Below are positions 1-12,190 of a DNA stretch of 64,000 bases, piece by piece. Location of the stretch: positions 12,646,351 to 12,710,350 of the forward strand of contig OZ025244.1 of assembly GCA_964019155.1 (NCBI GenBank). Reading direction: 5' to 3'. Origin of the DNA: Osedax fenrisi. Taxonomy: Eukaryota > Annelida > Polychaeta > Sabellida > Siboglinidae. The position numbers and the translations under genes are program-made. Below the pieces are notes generated by a model, which saw nothing but the letters and a program-made list of their open reading frames with translations, did not search any database and was not told the DNA's origin. How positions within the stretch are numbered: position 1 is the first letter of the stretch; the number at the start of each line of letters is the position of its first letter.

Positions 1-540
1 GTGAACAGTAAGGATATTAAGGTCGTCATAACATAGCGAAATGAAGTGTTGATGTCGATGGAAAGTAACTATAAACATAGTAGCTGATTTATGTTGGAGT
101 GTATAAAGGGATATAAAGTAAAATCAGTGAAAAATCTTGTATGTATACTTTATCATTATTATTATAATATTAACTATGAATATTATTATTTTGTAACATT
201 ATATATTAAAATATACCAAATACTATTGACAAAAATAAAATAATACGCAGTTTTACAATATTTTTCCTATTTTTAAAATGAAATAATAAAATAACTTTTT
301 CAGATATGAAAAAACTTACAATATCAGTTAATAGAATACAGACTTCAAATTTGTATTCAAATGTTAATCAGTATAATTTATATATTTATAGTATTGTATA
401 TTATTGTATATTATTAATATAATATACAATACCATCGTGTTTTTAATGGCATCAAAAGTTACAATAACAGCACATACTCCTTGACATTCTTTTATAGTAT
501 AATCTCCACCTATTGATGTAATATAGTACATGTATTATAC

Positions 541-578
<38 letters not shown>

Positions 579-985
579 CAGGCTATATGTAAAGTCTTCT
601 ATTTTTTAATGTAGTTTTTTTAAGTGATTATTATATATTGTTAATTAGTTATTTTGTTATTGTGTATTATATAATAATTATAAAGTATAAATGTTGATTT
701 CGTAAATATTGATTTTTGGGTTTTTTTATTTAATGTTATTTATTTTATTTTAATAGAATTTGTTGGACCAATAAACTGTCGCAATATTTTAATCTTAATT
801 ATATTGGATTTAATAATATGATTTCATTTTTGATTATGCCATGACACGTGGAGGTTTGCATATAGTTATATTGTAATATTCAATTATGTTGTGTATATTT
901 TTAACAGCATTAGTGTATGGTTTTTTGTATTGATAGTTTTATAAAAGTTAACCTATTTCGACAACTCATTATTATACACTCACTC

Positions 986-1016
<31 letters not shown>

Positions 1017-1227
1017 GGATTTATAAATAAATAATAGTATATTTTTAAAATATAATAATGCATTATAAATAGTTATATAGTATCAATATTTAATATATTT
1101 GGTTATATAATATTATGTTTATGTTGTTATATTATTTTCACCATTAATACATTTCCAATTAAATAATTTTCATATTAGTTTATTGAATTATATTTCAATA
1201 TAATATTTATATCTAGGGTTAAGTAAC

Positions 1228-2300
1228 CTAATACGGACACTTTCACAATAAATGGTCTTACAATTTTATTACTTAATATTTGTATTCAAAAATTACAATA
1301 TACATTAATATTATATGATTATAGATATTATTGTAATTTTAAAATTATATTTAATCTTTTTATTTCATAGATAACGGATATGTCTATATTCTGTACCCAT
1401 GTCCGAATTCGGACACCCTTTGTTATAATACGGACACTATATATACCACTAGATACTATATATTACTAATTATTGATAAACAAATCAGATAAATTACAAT
1501 TATATTATTTATAATTAATTTTATGAATAATTTAATGAAATTTAATTAGTAATTAATTTATTAATTTTTATTATTTTATTAATTAACAATACAACTTAAG
1601 TATCTACATAATAACATTTTTAGATTTAGCTTAATTGGTAGTATTAATATATAACGCACGCGATTATTATGAAATTCAGAATAGTTCAAACAATACTCGC
1701 TGATTGGTTATAGGTATCCGTATTAAGATATATGAATGTATATGACCTCTAGATATATGCTTATAACTTAATTAATATTTGATAAAAAATATAGAAATTG
1801 TATATACATATATAATGTATATAATATGCATAATATGTTTTATATCGATATATTTGTATATTCTTGAGAAAGTTTTAAGTTGACATTTTTTTCGTAAATT
1901 TAAAAAGTAATACAAAAATCAGTATAATGGATATATAACACTATTTTAATTAGATAATTAAAAAATATAATAACCTCTGGATATATGCTTATAACTTAAT
2001 TAATATTTGATAACAAATATAGAAATTATATATATAATGTATATAATATACATAATATGTTTTATATCGATATATTTGTATATTCTTGAGAAAGTTTTAA
2101 GTTGACATTTTTTTCGTAAATTTAAAAAGTAAAACAAAAATCAATTTATTGGATATTTAACACTATTTTAATTAGATAATTAAAAAATATAAAATTATTA
2201 TTAAGACTTTTTATATAATTATGAATATTTTAGTCATTATACATTTTTTTTGTAGGATTTATTGTTTATGAGATACCGAGAGTTTCCATATTCGGACACT
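1228..2300. repeat. Cluster of CGGACAC motifs with a 14-bp palindrome
   Basis: The motif TA-T-x-CGGACAC or its complement occurs near 1231, 1401, 1429, 1715 and 2290 in a region otherwise almost without G+C. At 1401-1414 it forms the perfect palindrome GTCCGAATTCGGAC. The same arrangement is kept in the other copy (palindrome at 47412-47425). Function unknown; it could be a binding-site cluster or the remains of a short repeat. Confidence 0.6.
1745..2200. repeat. 228-bp tandem duplication (two units)
   Basis: A unit starting 'acctctagatatatgc' at 1745 is repeated from 1973 ('acctctggatatatgc') with high identity, including the stretches 'ttcttgagaaagttttaag' and 'gacatttttttcgtaaat'. The partner copy (about 47754-48000) has one unit only, so copy A gained a unit or copy B lost one. 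Confidence 0.9.
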
Positions 2301-3009
2301 CTCCATATTCGATTACTTTCTTTCCCATAATTAACTTCTTTAACTAATGTGCATAATTTCATATACAATTCTGAATCAATAATAATAATCAGAAATATAT
2401 TATACATTATATTTAATCATAATTTGAATACAATATTTATATTTTTTAAGTAATAAAGTTAATTTTTTAAAGTATAATATAAAAAATAACTCAAATTCTG
2501 ATTCTATTATAATATAATCATATTATATTTTAACTTCATTTAATGAATTGATGATATATATTATATAATATTCATAATTATATTTATATTATTTATAAAT
2601 AGAGATCCATATATGGATATATCCATAAAAAAATGTTCAGTAATATTCGATATATGGGAATTTATTTAATTATATTATTTAATATCATATTTAATTATAG
2701 ATAAAATTTTATAATATTCATTAACCTTTATCATTTTAAAATATTTATAATAACGGTATGTTGATAATAATAATACAATTATTTATCATAAAACAATAAT
2801 AATATAAATAAATAATCTAACTTATATAATTTCTTAAACAAGGATAGGTAATTCCTTCTTGTACATTTTGTATTCGACATGATCTGCAATATACTTTATT
2901 TTCTCTTACTAAATTAAGATTAGATTTAATTAAATCAATTTATAAATATTTAAAGTAAATACATATATATATATATATTAATAATAATAATATAAAGCAT
3001 ATAATAAAT

Positions 3010-3049
<40 letters not shown>

Positions 3050-3054
3050 CATAT

Positions 3055-4315
3055 ATATGAATGAATGAATTCAGTTTATAGACAAAGTTTAAGGAGGATC
3101 AGTGAAAGCGATCAGCTTTATTGATTCGAAACCTACTAACTGTATGTGCAATGTCATATCATAATTTTCATTGAAATAAAATAATAACATACAAATAATG
3201 ATAAAAATAATAATAAAAGCATAGTAATACAAAAAACAATGAAAAATTATTAAATAAAATATTAATCACATACGAAAATAATAAAAATTTAATATTTTAA
3301 ATAAAGATAAAATATAAAATTACATTTATAAAGGAGATATAAATAAATATGATAAAGATAATAAAAATAAAAGTTTTGATTCGGGAATAGGCATTCAAAG
3401 TTAAATATTAAAGAAAGAGAAAAATAAATAATTGTTACTAACAATATGACATATATTTTAATACTGTTTAAATAAAAATTAATATTGTTAAATAAATAAT
3501 TGATTATTATATAATATTCATAAAAATGCAATAGGATGATATCACGATAGTGTAATATGAATAAAAAAGAAGAATGAAAATAAAATAATATACAATAAAT
3601 TAAATCATTTTTACTGTAGTGCAAACATGTTTATAATTTTAAAACTGCTTTTCTTAAATATTATAATCCTATTTATAGTTTTTATTAATATTAGTTTTTA
3701 TACTTTTTAATATTATATTTTTAACACTGTATATAATTTAAATTTTCTAATAATGTTTATAATAAAAATGTGTAAATGTTTTCAAATGATTAAAAAAAAA
3801 TATTTACCATTATTATAAAAATTAATATTTATTAAAAAATTAATAATACTGTTTAATAAAAAATGATTTTAATACTTTCTTCAGTTTTAGAGTATGAGTA
3901 ATTGTAATAGTTTTTAAAATATTATTAAACATTATTGAATTATAAAGTTTAGGTCCTTTGAAAAATATTGTATTTTGAAATCTATTAGTTTTCATTAGTG
4001 GTAAAATAAATTTTGTTTTATTTCTATTAAATTAACAATAATCAGTTATATCGTTAACATATTTATTATTTAACAGATTATATATAATTAAAATATTTCT
4101 AAAAGTTATAAGATCATCAAGTTTAAAATGTTACTATTATAAAATAAAATTAATATATGTGATAATCTTAGTAATGGTAATTTTGAATTTTCAATAATAT
4201 TTTTTAATTATTATTATTATTTTTTTTGTGATATATTTAATACATTTAAATTAAAATTATAAATATTACCCCATATTTCAATACCATATGATAAATTAGA
4301 TAAAAACTTATTTAT
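3055..4315 (-). pseudogene. LINE 3' part: RT C-terminal region, 3' UTR, (ATTC)n tail
   Basis: Read on the minus strand, 4315 to about 3850 encodes a broken C-terminal region typical of CR1/Jockey-group LINEs: 'SYGIEIWGNIY', then 'LNISQKK', 'KYVNDITDYC' and 'RFQNTIFFKGPKLYNSI', with frameshifts and stops between. Downstream is an AT-rich untranslated region ending in (ATTC)n at 3055-3070. The element is 5'-truncated near 4315. The boundary of the long duplication (3735) falls inside it, so copy B carries only its last ~670 bp. No catalytic motifs remain. Clade is not certain. Confidence 0.75.
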
Positions 4316-5129
4316 CGCTTATTAATACGTATTAATACGCGATCATGAATTAGCCCTATATGAACCAGGCTAAAATAAATTTAAAAAATGCTCTTAAATG
4401 ACAAATCACATTATGTAATAGTATTAGCACAGGCATGAATATCTCATAAACAGAGACAGAATGGATATGTTGTGTATACTGTTTGTTATCCCAAAATTAC
4501 CAATATAACCTTTAAGTCTCCACATATAATCCAAGTATGACCATTGTATTGTAATTAATTAAGTATAATATACATGTTACTATATCTTTCTGTCAATTGT
4601 AACGAATATTACAGGAGAAGTAATCATGAGTAATACAATAGTATTACCATTATAGTGCAATACAAATTTTCAATTTTTATGTGATGAGTCTATGAATTGC
4701 CTCCATTATTATGTTTCATAGGATATGCACATTAATTCAACTACTCCATTTACATTTTGGTAATATATCAATGAACCTTTATTATTAAAGCATTGGTGAA
4801 AGCATCATTATCATAATAAAAATGTATAATTTTCACAGTAAAAGACAGATTCTAAAGTTAATAAATGTGAGATAATAAATGAAATAGTTGTCATGTTTGA
4901 ATATTGAAAATAGAGTATCAGTACTATATGGTACTTGTCACAATGCAGATATAATATTCGGATATGTTAATATATGTATTTTACATATACAAATGAATAT
5001 ACTTATTATTATATACATATATGTAATATTATATTTATGTAATATAATATATATTATAGTATATACAGTGCATACTATAGTATATACATTATATTAAATA
5101 TAATATATCCCAGTATTCAATACTCATAT
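4316..5129. other. AT-rich stretch without recognisable features
   Basis: Reading both strands I see no coding pattern, splice-site pair or repeat beyond AT-rich runs. The 69-codon frame at 4888-5097 is biased to Ile/Tyr from 'atatat' runs and is not credible as a gene. Confidence 0.6.
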
Positions 5130-5492
5130 TTAACTTGGATCTAACTGGGACATTGGGGGAATCTAGTCCAAACTTGGATCTAGGTTGTGTAAACTTGGAT
5201 TTATCTGATCAATATTTAACTAGTTGAAACTTGTATCATTATATCCCAGTTTAATACAAGTTATTTTTTAAACTGAGATAAACTTGGATCTAGCTGATCA
5301 ATATTTAACTAGTTGCAACTTGGATCATTATATCACAGTTTAATCCACGTTATTTTTTTAAACTGATATCAACTTGGATTTAGCTAATCCATATTTAACT
5401 AGTTGCAACTTGGATTATTATATCCCAGTTTAATACAAGTTATTTTTTTAAAACTGAGATCAACTTGGACCTAGCTGATCAATATTTAACCA
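5130..5492. repeat. ~90-bp tandem repeat, about 3.5-4 units
   Basis: The landmark 'tgatcaatatttaac' (or close variants) recurs at 5206, 5295, 5385 and 5476, spacings of 89, 90 and 91. Each unit holds two 'AACTTGGAT' boxes, 'AACTAGTT' and a segment like 'cccagtttaatacaagtt', which is nearly the reverse complement of an AACTTG box context, so single strands could fold. The array abuts the LINE relic that starts near 5513. Confidence 0.88.
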
Positions 5493-5512
5493 TATATTAT
5501 ATATATGTTAAC

Positions 5513-7330
5513 AACAATGGAAAGCATCAGAAAATTCAAGAGGTCAACAAAGAAACTTGAAATGTCTAATGAAAAAGAATAATCTTAATACATCCACAGA
5601 AATACATGAAATACAATATGCTGTAAGAAATCAAAAATTGTCAATGGCTTGGAATAAATAACAGGTAAAAGAAATACAACTATTATACAGATCAAGTATT
5701 AAAGCGAGAAATAATGAAGAATGGTTGCAACTATGGCATAATTACTGAATGAATTCCCACGAATTATAGAAAATAAAGAAATCGTAAGAATTGTACACTG
5801 AATTAGAAATCAATAAAATGCCTTTCACTTCTGATGAAATCTATAATGATATTAGGATCATTAAATCTAAGGCAAATCTGTAAGTTTACACGAAATACTA
5901 ACAGAAATCTAGAAGTTAGAAGAATTACAAAACATACTATTAAACTTGTTCCACAGTGTATACAATCAGGATCCTATTAAAATGGAATAAAGATATTTAC
6001 TAGCATTTCAAAATAAAGTAAACATAGATATTATTAAAAAATACAGTGGGATAAAATGTACACAAATCCCGCGAATATCTATAATGTATTGTATTAAATA
6101 GAACATTATTGAAAACAGACGATATTCTTAGAATAGTCAAAATGGTTTCAAAATAACAAATCTACAATCGGTAAAATACTAACTGCACGGCGTGTAATCG
6201 AAGGAGTTAAATAGAAGAATTTACCTACTTTATTACTTTTTATATTTTCTCGAACGAATTTGATTCAATTGACAGAAATAAAATGAGAGACATAATTATC
6301 GCCTATGGTATCCTAATAAAAGTTATTAACGTTATAATGATATTATATATTAAAATATGCCCAATGATCAGATCACCTCATGTAAATATTACATTCTTTG
6401 AGATTACAACCGGTTTTCTGCAAGAAGATACTACCGTGCCATTTTTGTTTATAATCTGCCTTGATTACGTACTCACAAAATACATTGATTGTAATTCAGA
6501 ACTAGACTTGACAATTACTGAAAGAAATATCACAATATAAGATCCAGTTAACATAGCAGATATAGATTCGCAGATGATATAGCCATTACTACATATAGCC
6601 TAAGTAAAAAAAACGTTCTATTACATAGCATAAAAAGTCCGCTTACAAAATTCGAATTCATATTAATTCAACTAAACCAAATAGGTTATTCAATGTTTCT
6701 CAATGTTATTCAATGTTCCTACATGTTATTCAATCAAAATCATACTATGATAGATGTCATGAATAACCAGAACGATGAAAATATCAGGCAAGTTAAATAT
6801 TTTATATACCTTGGTGGATACATAAAATCTACATAAAATGATATACTCGTAAGAATTGAAAAATTGGTATTTATTAAACCAGATGACTAATATATGAAAA
6901 TCTAGACTCTCAACAAATGTGAAGAGAAATATCATCAGAGTAACAATCGATTATTTTTTAGTATATGGAGTATTATCTGAACATTGATATACGCATTGGA
7001 GTAAAAGATCAAAGGTACCTACACGACCATATTATGAACCTCCCTGGATGTGTATTGAATATAGGATATGATAAACAATGAGCTTTATGATAATATTCCA
7101 AGAATCACATGTTCAATTGGTTAACAAATAATTCAATTCGCAGGATACTGCTGGAGAAGACAAATTAAACTAGTTATTGATGTGCTACTATGGAAATCAA
7201 CAAATATTAGACATTCCCGAAGACATTCTGCTAATATATGGACAGATGATCTGTCACAGATCAACTATTATAATATGACTTGGATACACTGATCAATTTG
7301 ATGTTAATGTAGAAACGTGTCAATGAATGC
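5513..7330 (+). pseudogene. Degenerate LINE, RT to C-terminus
   Basis: Scattered in-frame blocks match a LINE reverse transcriptase in order: a pre-RT block ending 'SDEIYNDIRIIKSKA' (5830-5880), a motif-A neighbourhood with 'EFDSIDRNKMRDIIIAYGI' (6255-6310), a motif-B-like 'GFLQEDTTVPFLFIICLD' (6412-6470, with E in the usual G position), motif C 'RFAD DIAITT' (6562-6590) and a thumb block 'VKYFIYLGGYIKS' (6795-6835). Further C-terminal scraps run to about 7300. There are many stops and frameshifts; only an 85-codon frame stays open (6283-6540). An old, dead copy in the plus orientation. The clade looks RTE-like or related, but this is judged from motif flavour only. Confidence 0.8.
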
Positions 7331-7587
7331 TGTAAATAAACTTGTTATTACAGTTCATCACTTGGAAACAAGTTACTTAATTAATTATTCATATATTTTA
7401 TGCGGTTTTTCCGCAATAATTTCTCAACCTATTCGTGTTAACATATTCGTATGTAGAGAATAGATTGCATAATCTGGTTTGTAATTATTTATTCACGAGC
7501 ATACAACAAATAGAGTTTATTTATATATTTATACTATATACTAACGATATGGTCTTCTCTTATCAGGTATCTATAAATTAGTAATAC

Positions 7588-7591
<4 letters not shown>

Positions 7592-7647
<56 letters not shown>
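7592..7647. repeat. (TA)n microsatellite
   Basis: An uninterrupted run of about 28 TA dinucleotides, among the longest in the window. It lies between the end of one LINE relic and the (ATTC)n tail of the next. Confidence 0.97.
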
Positions 7648-7650
<3 letters not shown>

Positions 7651-7667
7651 TTTATGGTGTACATTAT

Positions 7668-8345
7668 ATGAATGAATGAATGAATTTTATTTAGACACAA
7701 CAATAACGTTAGACGTTCTCAATTGTGTAAATAAAATATAAAATACCAAAATACACAAAAATATATAAATCAGTTGAAAATAATAAAACATAGATCTAGT
7801 TGAAAGAACGTTATTCTTTGCATATATATTTGAAAAATATATTATAGCTATCTTATTTATAAAGGAAACATAACTAATAGTAGATTAATTTATTTCCAGA
7901 TAACTAAAAAGTGATTTTAAATAAAGAGGATAATTAATTGAATTCGGTAGATTTTCAATCACAGCCATGACATTATTATCAATCTTAAAATCAGTTATAA
8001 CAGTGTTGTTTAATTCATTAACACTAGAAGAATTAAGTGAACTAGAATTATTTAACACATTAAATTAAGAAAATTGGTTTGTTATTGTTCGACAATATCA
8101 GAAAATGATTAATTTCTAGTTTCAAATTTATTATTTAATTCTTCAAGTTTTTTTGATAAATAATTATCAATTAAAAAATCATTAATGTTTTCAATTTGTT
8201 TAGATAAAGAAGTAAGTAATATATATTTTTTATTAATATTGCATAATTTATAAGTAACAGAGAAATGATCACACTCAAATAAATAAATAGCATATTTTGG
8301 TATAGGTTTACTAGTATTCCACGAAGATGTTAAAATACCAGCAGC
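7668..8345 (-). pseudogene. LINE relic: ORF1-like region joined to an (ATTC)n 3' end
   Basis: On the minus strand, 8345-8110 reads 'HAAGILTSSWNTSKPIPKY', 'LFECDHFSVTYKLCNINKKY' and a Lys/Glu/Asn-rich stretch that looks like a coiled coil ('LSKKLEELNNKFE'). After a frameshift comes 'LNNTVITDFKIDNNVMAVI'. This resembles the first ORF of a LINE (a nucleic-acid-binding, coiled-coil protein) rather than RT. It runs directly into a 3' end 'gtgtctaaataaaattcatt' with (ATTC)n at 7668-7690, so endonuclease and RT appear deleted: possibly an internally deleted, non-autonomous LINE. The ORF1 assignment is an inference. Confidence 0.5.
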
Positions 8346-8401
8346 ATGAATACAACCATAATGAAGAATACTACAACAGGAAACACAAGATAATATATAA
8401 T

Positions 8402-8440
<39 letters not shown>

Positions 8441-8475
8441 TATATGCTATCAGAAGCTAATGTGCATACAACTGA

Positions 8476-8510
<35 letters not shown>

Positions 8511-8999
8511 CAAATACAAAAATCAATGCATATATACATTAATGCGCATATAAATACTATAAATATATAATTTAAGAATTAAATCAAATAAATATATTAT
8601 GCAATAATGCAATTAAATTAAATAAAATATATATTCAATTATAAATAGGATGAAATATACAAATAATTTACTTTAATTAAAAATCAATATTTGAATTTAA
8701 ATTAAAAATAAGTCAAATAGTATATATATGATTTATTCTATAAATTACACATACAGTATATATTAGTTGGTACATTATTTAACTAATATCTAATAATTAA
8801 TATAAGATATAATTTTATAAATAAATTAACGCATATATACACAAATATATATATTAAATAAATAAAATAAAAGTACATAGAATAAATATAATCAAATACA
8901 TATGTGTACAGATATTTATGAAAATTACTAAGCTGATAAATATGTATAGATATGTATGGTATGAATATGGAATGAAAATTGATTATATAAACCATAAGT
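8346..8999. other. Low-complexity AT-rich DNA with (TA)n tracts
   Basis: Two short (TA)n tracts (about 8405-8432 and 8481-8504) and otherwise A/T runs. The frames at 8327-8542 (+) and 8783-8995 (-) are Tyr/Ile repeats from 'tatata' and are not genes. Confidence 0.7.
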
Positions 9000-10350
9000 C
9001 TTTTAATTATTTTACTTTTTTAATATTAATATATCGCATTACTATTTAGTAATCTTCTAAAAAAGTATATACATAATAGGTAATAGTTTTTCTATAACAT
9101 TATATATGTAACTAATTTATTTAGAAATGTATCATATTTGATTAATTTTATTTTAAAAAAATATTTAAAAAAAGATTATTAATAATTTACTCTAAGGAAT
9201 TGAAAATAAAATGTCCTGTTTTATGAACTATCGATAATTAGTCCAAGGAAAATCTTTTCATATATTCGAACTAAATGTTTATTGTTCTTACTATATTACA
9301 TTGTTTATCATTTAAAAAAGGCATGCAGTGATCATTAATAATGTTACTTGGTAATTTATTCGCACTACCTATAATTATTAATTATATCATCGAATGCTAA
9401 CTATATTTTACTTTCAAATGTATTTTCTGTAGAACCATTAATTATAATATGTGTTTTATCGTCTAGTAGTATAAAATTATTATCAATGGAGGAGATAAGC
9501 ATGTCATTTATAAATAAAATAAAAAAGAACGGTTCAATAATAGATCACTGAATGACATCACGTATAGGACATTTAAGATGAAATTGAACCTATAGTTATT
9601 TTAAGTTATATATTGAGTAATGTCTCTAATATATAAATCTAAATATAAAAAAGTCTTATATCATAAAATGCATATATTGATATGAGTATTTAATAGTTGA
9701 CTATGTAAAATATTATTTAAGTCACAAATATTCCAAAATATTTTGAATTAGAGATTAAAGTATTACAAATAATATCCTGAAGTTTTTCTATAGCATAGGA
9801 TATATAGGCATTTCAGAAAACCAAATAATACTATTAATTATGCTATGACAATCAAAGATAGAGAGTAATCTGGAGACAAATAAACTGTATAATGTTGTGA
9901 TTATTTTTATATTATTTTATTTTTATAATAGGATATACAAATAATGAAGACTACTTACTATATTTAAGGTAGTCATTACAATAAGTATTAGGCGAGCACT
10001 TGTTTTTATCTAATTTACCAACCATTTAATTAAGTGATTATTAAATTTATTAGCTTTTATGTCATCTTTAATTTAGTTTTCATGCATATTGAGGAGTGAT
10101 ATTTTTGAATGGCATTTTTGTATAGGATTTGTTAAATTAATAAATTTGAAATTTACCCCGTAGTTCAATGGGGTTACTATTATATAAATAGTTAGTATAC
10201 AAATCCTTTTTAACTTATTTAAAAAATTCGTGAGATATTTTATAATAATTGTTCTAATATTATTATAATTTCTTACTCGTGGATATACAACTTTTGTTTA
10301 TTTACATGTTTATGTCATGTTATGTTTTATAATATTTGGAATACATTTTT
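9000..10350 (-). pseudogene. Very degenerate LINE reverse transcriptase
   Basis: Minus-strand reading around 9560-9400 gives 'IIEPFFFILFINDMLISS' followed by 'NNFILLDDKTHIIINGS'. This is the motif B-to-C block of a LINE RT (usual pattern GPLLF-x-IFINDM, then FADDT), with the FADD box decayed to LLDDK. Upstream (higher coordinates) blocks resemble the fingers region and a pre-RT linker; downstream decays into 'ATTC'-poor AT-rich DNA. The flavour is like the LINE at 37.4-41.8 kb. Ends are uncertain. Confidence 0.6.
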
Positions 10351-11007
10351 GAATAAAATAGTGTTATATTTTTGTTTTTTAATGCATATTTTATAATAGT
10401 TTTTAATAAAATACGATAAAATGGGTAGAATTAATAGAATTAATAGAATTAATATTATTTCATATTTTATAAATGACCAGTTTGTATCACACCATAAGTT
10501 ATATAATATAAATAATACAACTTATATATAACTGTATAATAGTTATTCAGTAATTGATAACGTATATAAATATATACATACTTATTGTAATAAAATAATA
10601 GATATTTTATTATTATATTTACATTTTTAATACAGTATAAACCTTTAACTTTTTATCAACATTAATTTTAAGTTATCATGAATATTATATTTTTGATATT
10701 AAAAGTATTACAATTTTTATTAACTCTATTGATTAATTTAATACCCCTATATATATAAAATAAAGATAATAACATCAATGTCTAACATATTACAAATAAT
10801 TAAATATATTAAAAAAATATATAGAAATTTGTCTTTGAAAATTTAATATTATTATTTTAATTATGATAAACAAAATATATAGAAATATATAAAGCATAAT
10901 GTATAACATAAGTATTAACTTTTATGGTTTCGGTGTTATCACTAAATTTCCAATGATCTTTTAAAGTATTGAATTCTGTATCTATATTACATTTTTAATA
11001 TAATCCT

Positions 11008-11058
<51 letters not shown>

Positions 11059-11139
11059 TAATATTATAAAATAAATAAATATTTATTAATATGTATAGTT
11101 GAATATTTATATATTTATATTAAATTGTAATGGTATATA

Positions 11140-11181
<42 letters not shown>

Positions 11182-11237
11182 GGGCCCTTGCCACCATAAA
11201 CGCACATATGTACATTCACAGCCACCTAATAGGACCA
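10351..11237. other. AT-rich stretch with (TA)n tracts
   Basis: It includes a 9-bp triplet repeat 'gaattaata' x3 near 10428-10453 and (TA)n at 11010-11052 and 11142-11178. No gene seen. Confidence 0.6.
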
Positions 11238-11278
11238 GTGAATATAGAGGCCCCCGAATGAGGTCCTCTCTATTTCAC
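11238..11278. repeat. GC-richer imperfect hairpin
   Basis: 'GTGAATATAGAGGCC' and 'GGTCCTCTCTATTTCAC' pair with small bulges around a 9-nt loop. It sits in a ~110-bp island (11180-11290) of clearly higher G+C than its surroundings. Could be a relic of a mobile-element end; no coding frame recognised. Confidence 0.5.
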
Positions 11279-11400
11279 GGTATAAATACACTATTAAATA
11301 TATGATTTCATTACATGAAATTTTACAATCTTATAAATATTCACTTACTTAACAATATACACATTACATGAATTTGATTGTATATAAAATGGTCACTTAA

Positions 11401-11490
11401 ATGATACTTAAAAAGTAGGTCGTATATATTTCGTATATGTCCTAAGACCACTTTAAAGGCACACGTATAAAAGTCACTTTTTAGTATCAT
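11401..11490. repeat. Inverted repeat, 15/16-bp arms
   Basis: 'ATGATACTTAAAAAGT' at 11401-11416 pairs with 'ACTTTTTAGTATCAT' at 11476-11490, with a ~60-nt loop. The only frame across it (minus, 11341-11565) is not convincing as a gene. Confidence 0.6.
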
Positions 11491-11499
11491 AAATGGATA

Positions 11500-12190
11500 T
11501 ATATTATATTTCTGACATGACCAAATATTGTTATTTATAATTCTGCATATTTTGTATATAATCATAAAATGGATATTTTAAAATATATATTTTTAATTAA
11601 TTTAATACATTAAAAATATATATATCTATCCTAGCGGATATATATATTATCAGATCCAGATCATGAATATTATAAATATTCTGCAATCTTTGTTAAAATT
11701 AATAAAATATTGACCCATATTGACCTAGATATTTTAATAATATTACTCAAGTGTATTTCTTTAAATTATTATTTATTTAAGACATACATACATACGTTAT
11801 GAATTATGTTAGTATAATAAATATATCATATATATTTTTATATATGTATAAATAATTATAAATAATGTAAATAGATAAATAACTACTGTATCATGTGTAT
11901 TTGATTAAAATTCAATTTAAAATTGTATTTAATTACGCACTATTTTTCTTACGGTCTTATTGCGTATATACGATATTTAATTATATTTAATTATAATTAT
12001 TATTATTATAATAATTACAATTGTAATTGTATTATAATAATTATGATCATTATACAATGTTTGATTAAATATATATATATATATATATATAATATATAAT
12101 TTAAAACTATCAATGTATATGATATGATATAATATGATATACATTGTATATCCGAAGATTTTAACAATTTCGGTTCAAAATTATTTTGAA
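11500..12190. other. AT-rich DNA, no gene seen
   Basis: Runs of 'aattat' and 'atata' including a (TA)n tract at 12070-12090; nothing coding on either strand. Confidence 0.6.

Larger units (their letters stand above)
1..3735. repeat. Large direct repeat, copy A (partner 45948-49504)
   Basis: The sequence from the first base of the window reappears in the same orientation from 45948, with only scattered substitutions, differing (TA)n lengths and a few indels. The similarity ends near 3735, just after the shared text 'aacactgt'. The left end is cut by the window edge, so the true repeat may be longer. No reading frame in it looks coding. It contains two (TA)n tracts (about 549-574 and 989-1016), a 228-bp internal tandem duplication, a cluster of CGGACAC motifs, and from 3055 the 3' end of a minus-strand LINE. 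It may be a segmental duplication or a long mobile element. Confidence 0.93.

Noticed and set aside
3289..3624. 111-codon minus frame rich in Phe/Tyr/Ile
   Set aside because: It lies in the AT-rich 3' UTR of a LINE; the matching region in copy B breaks the frame into shifted pieces. Composition artefact.
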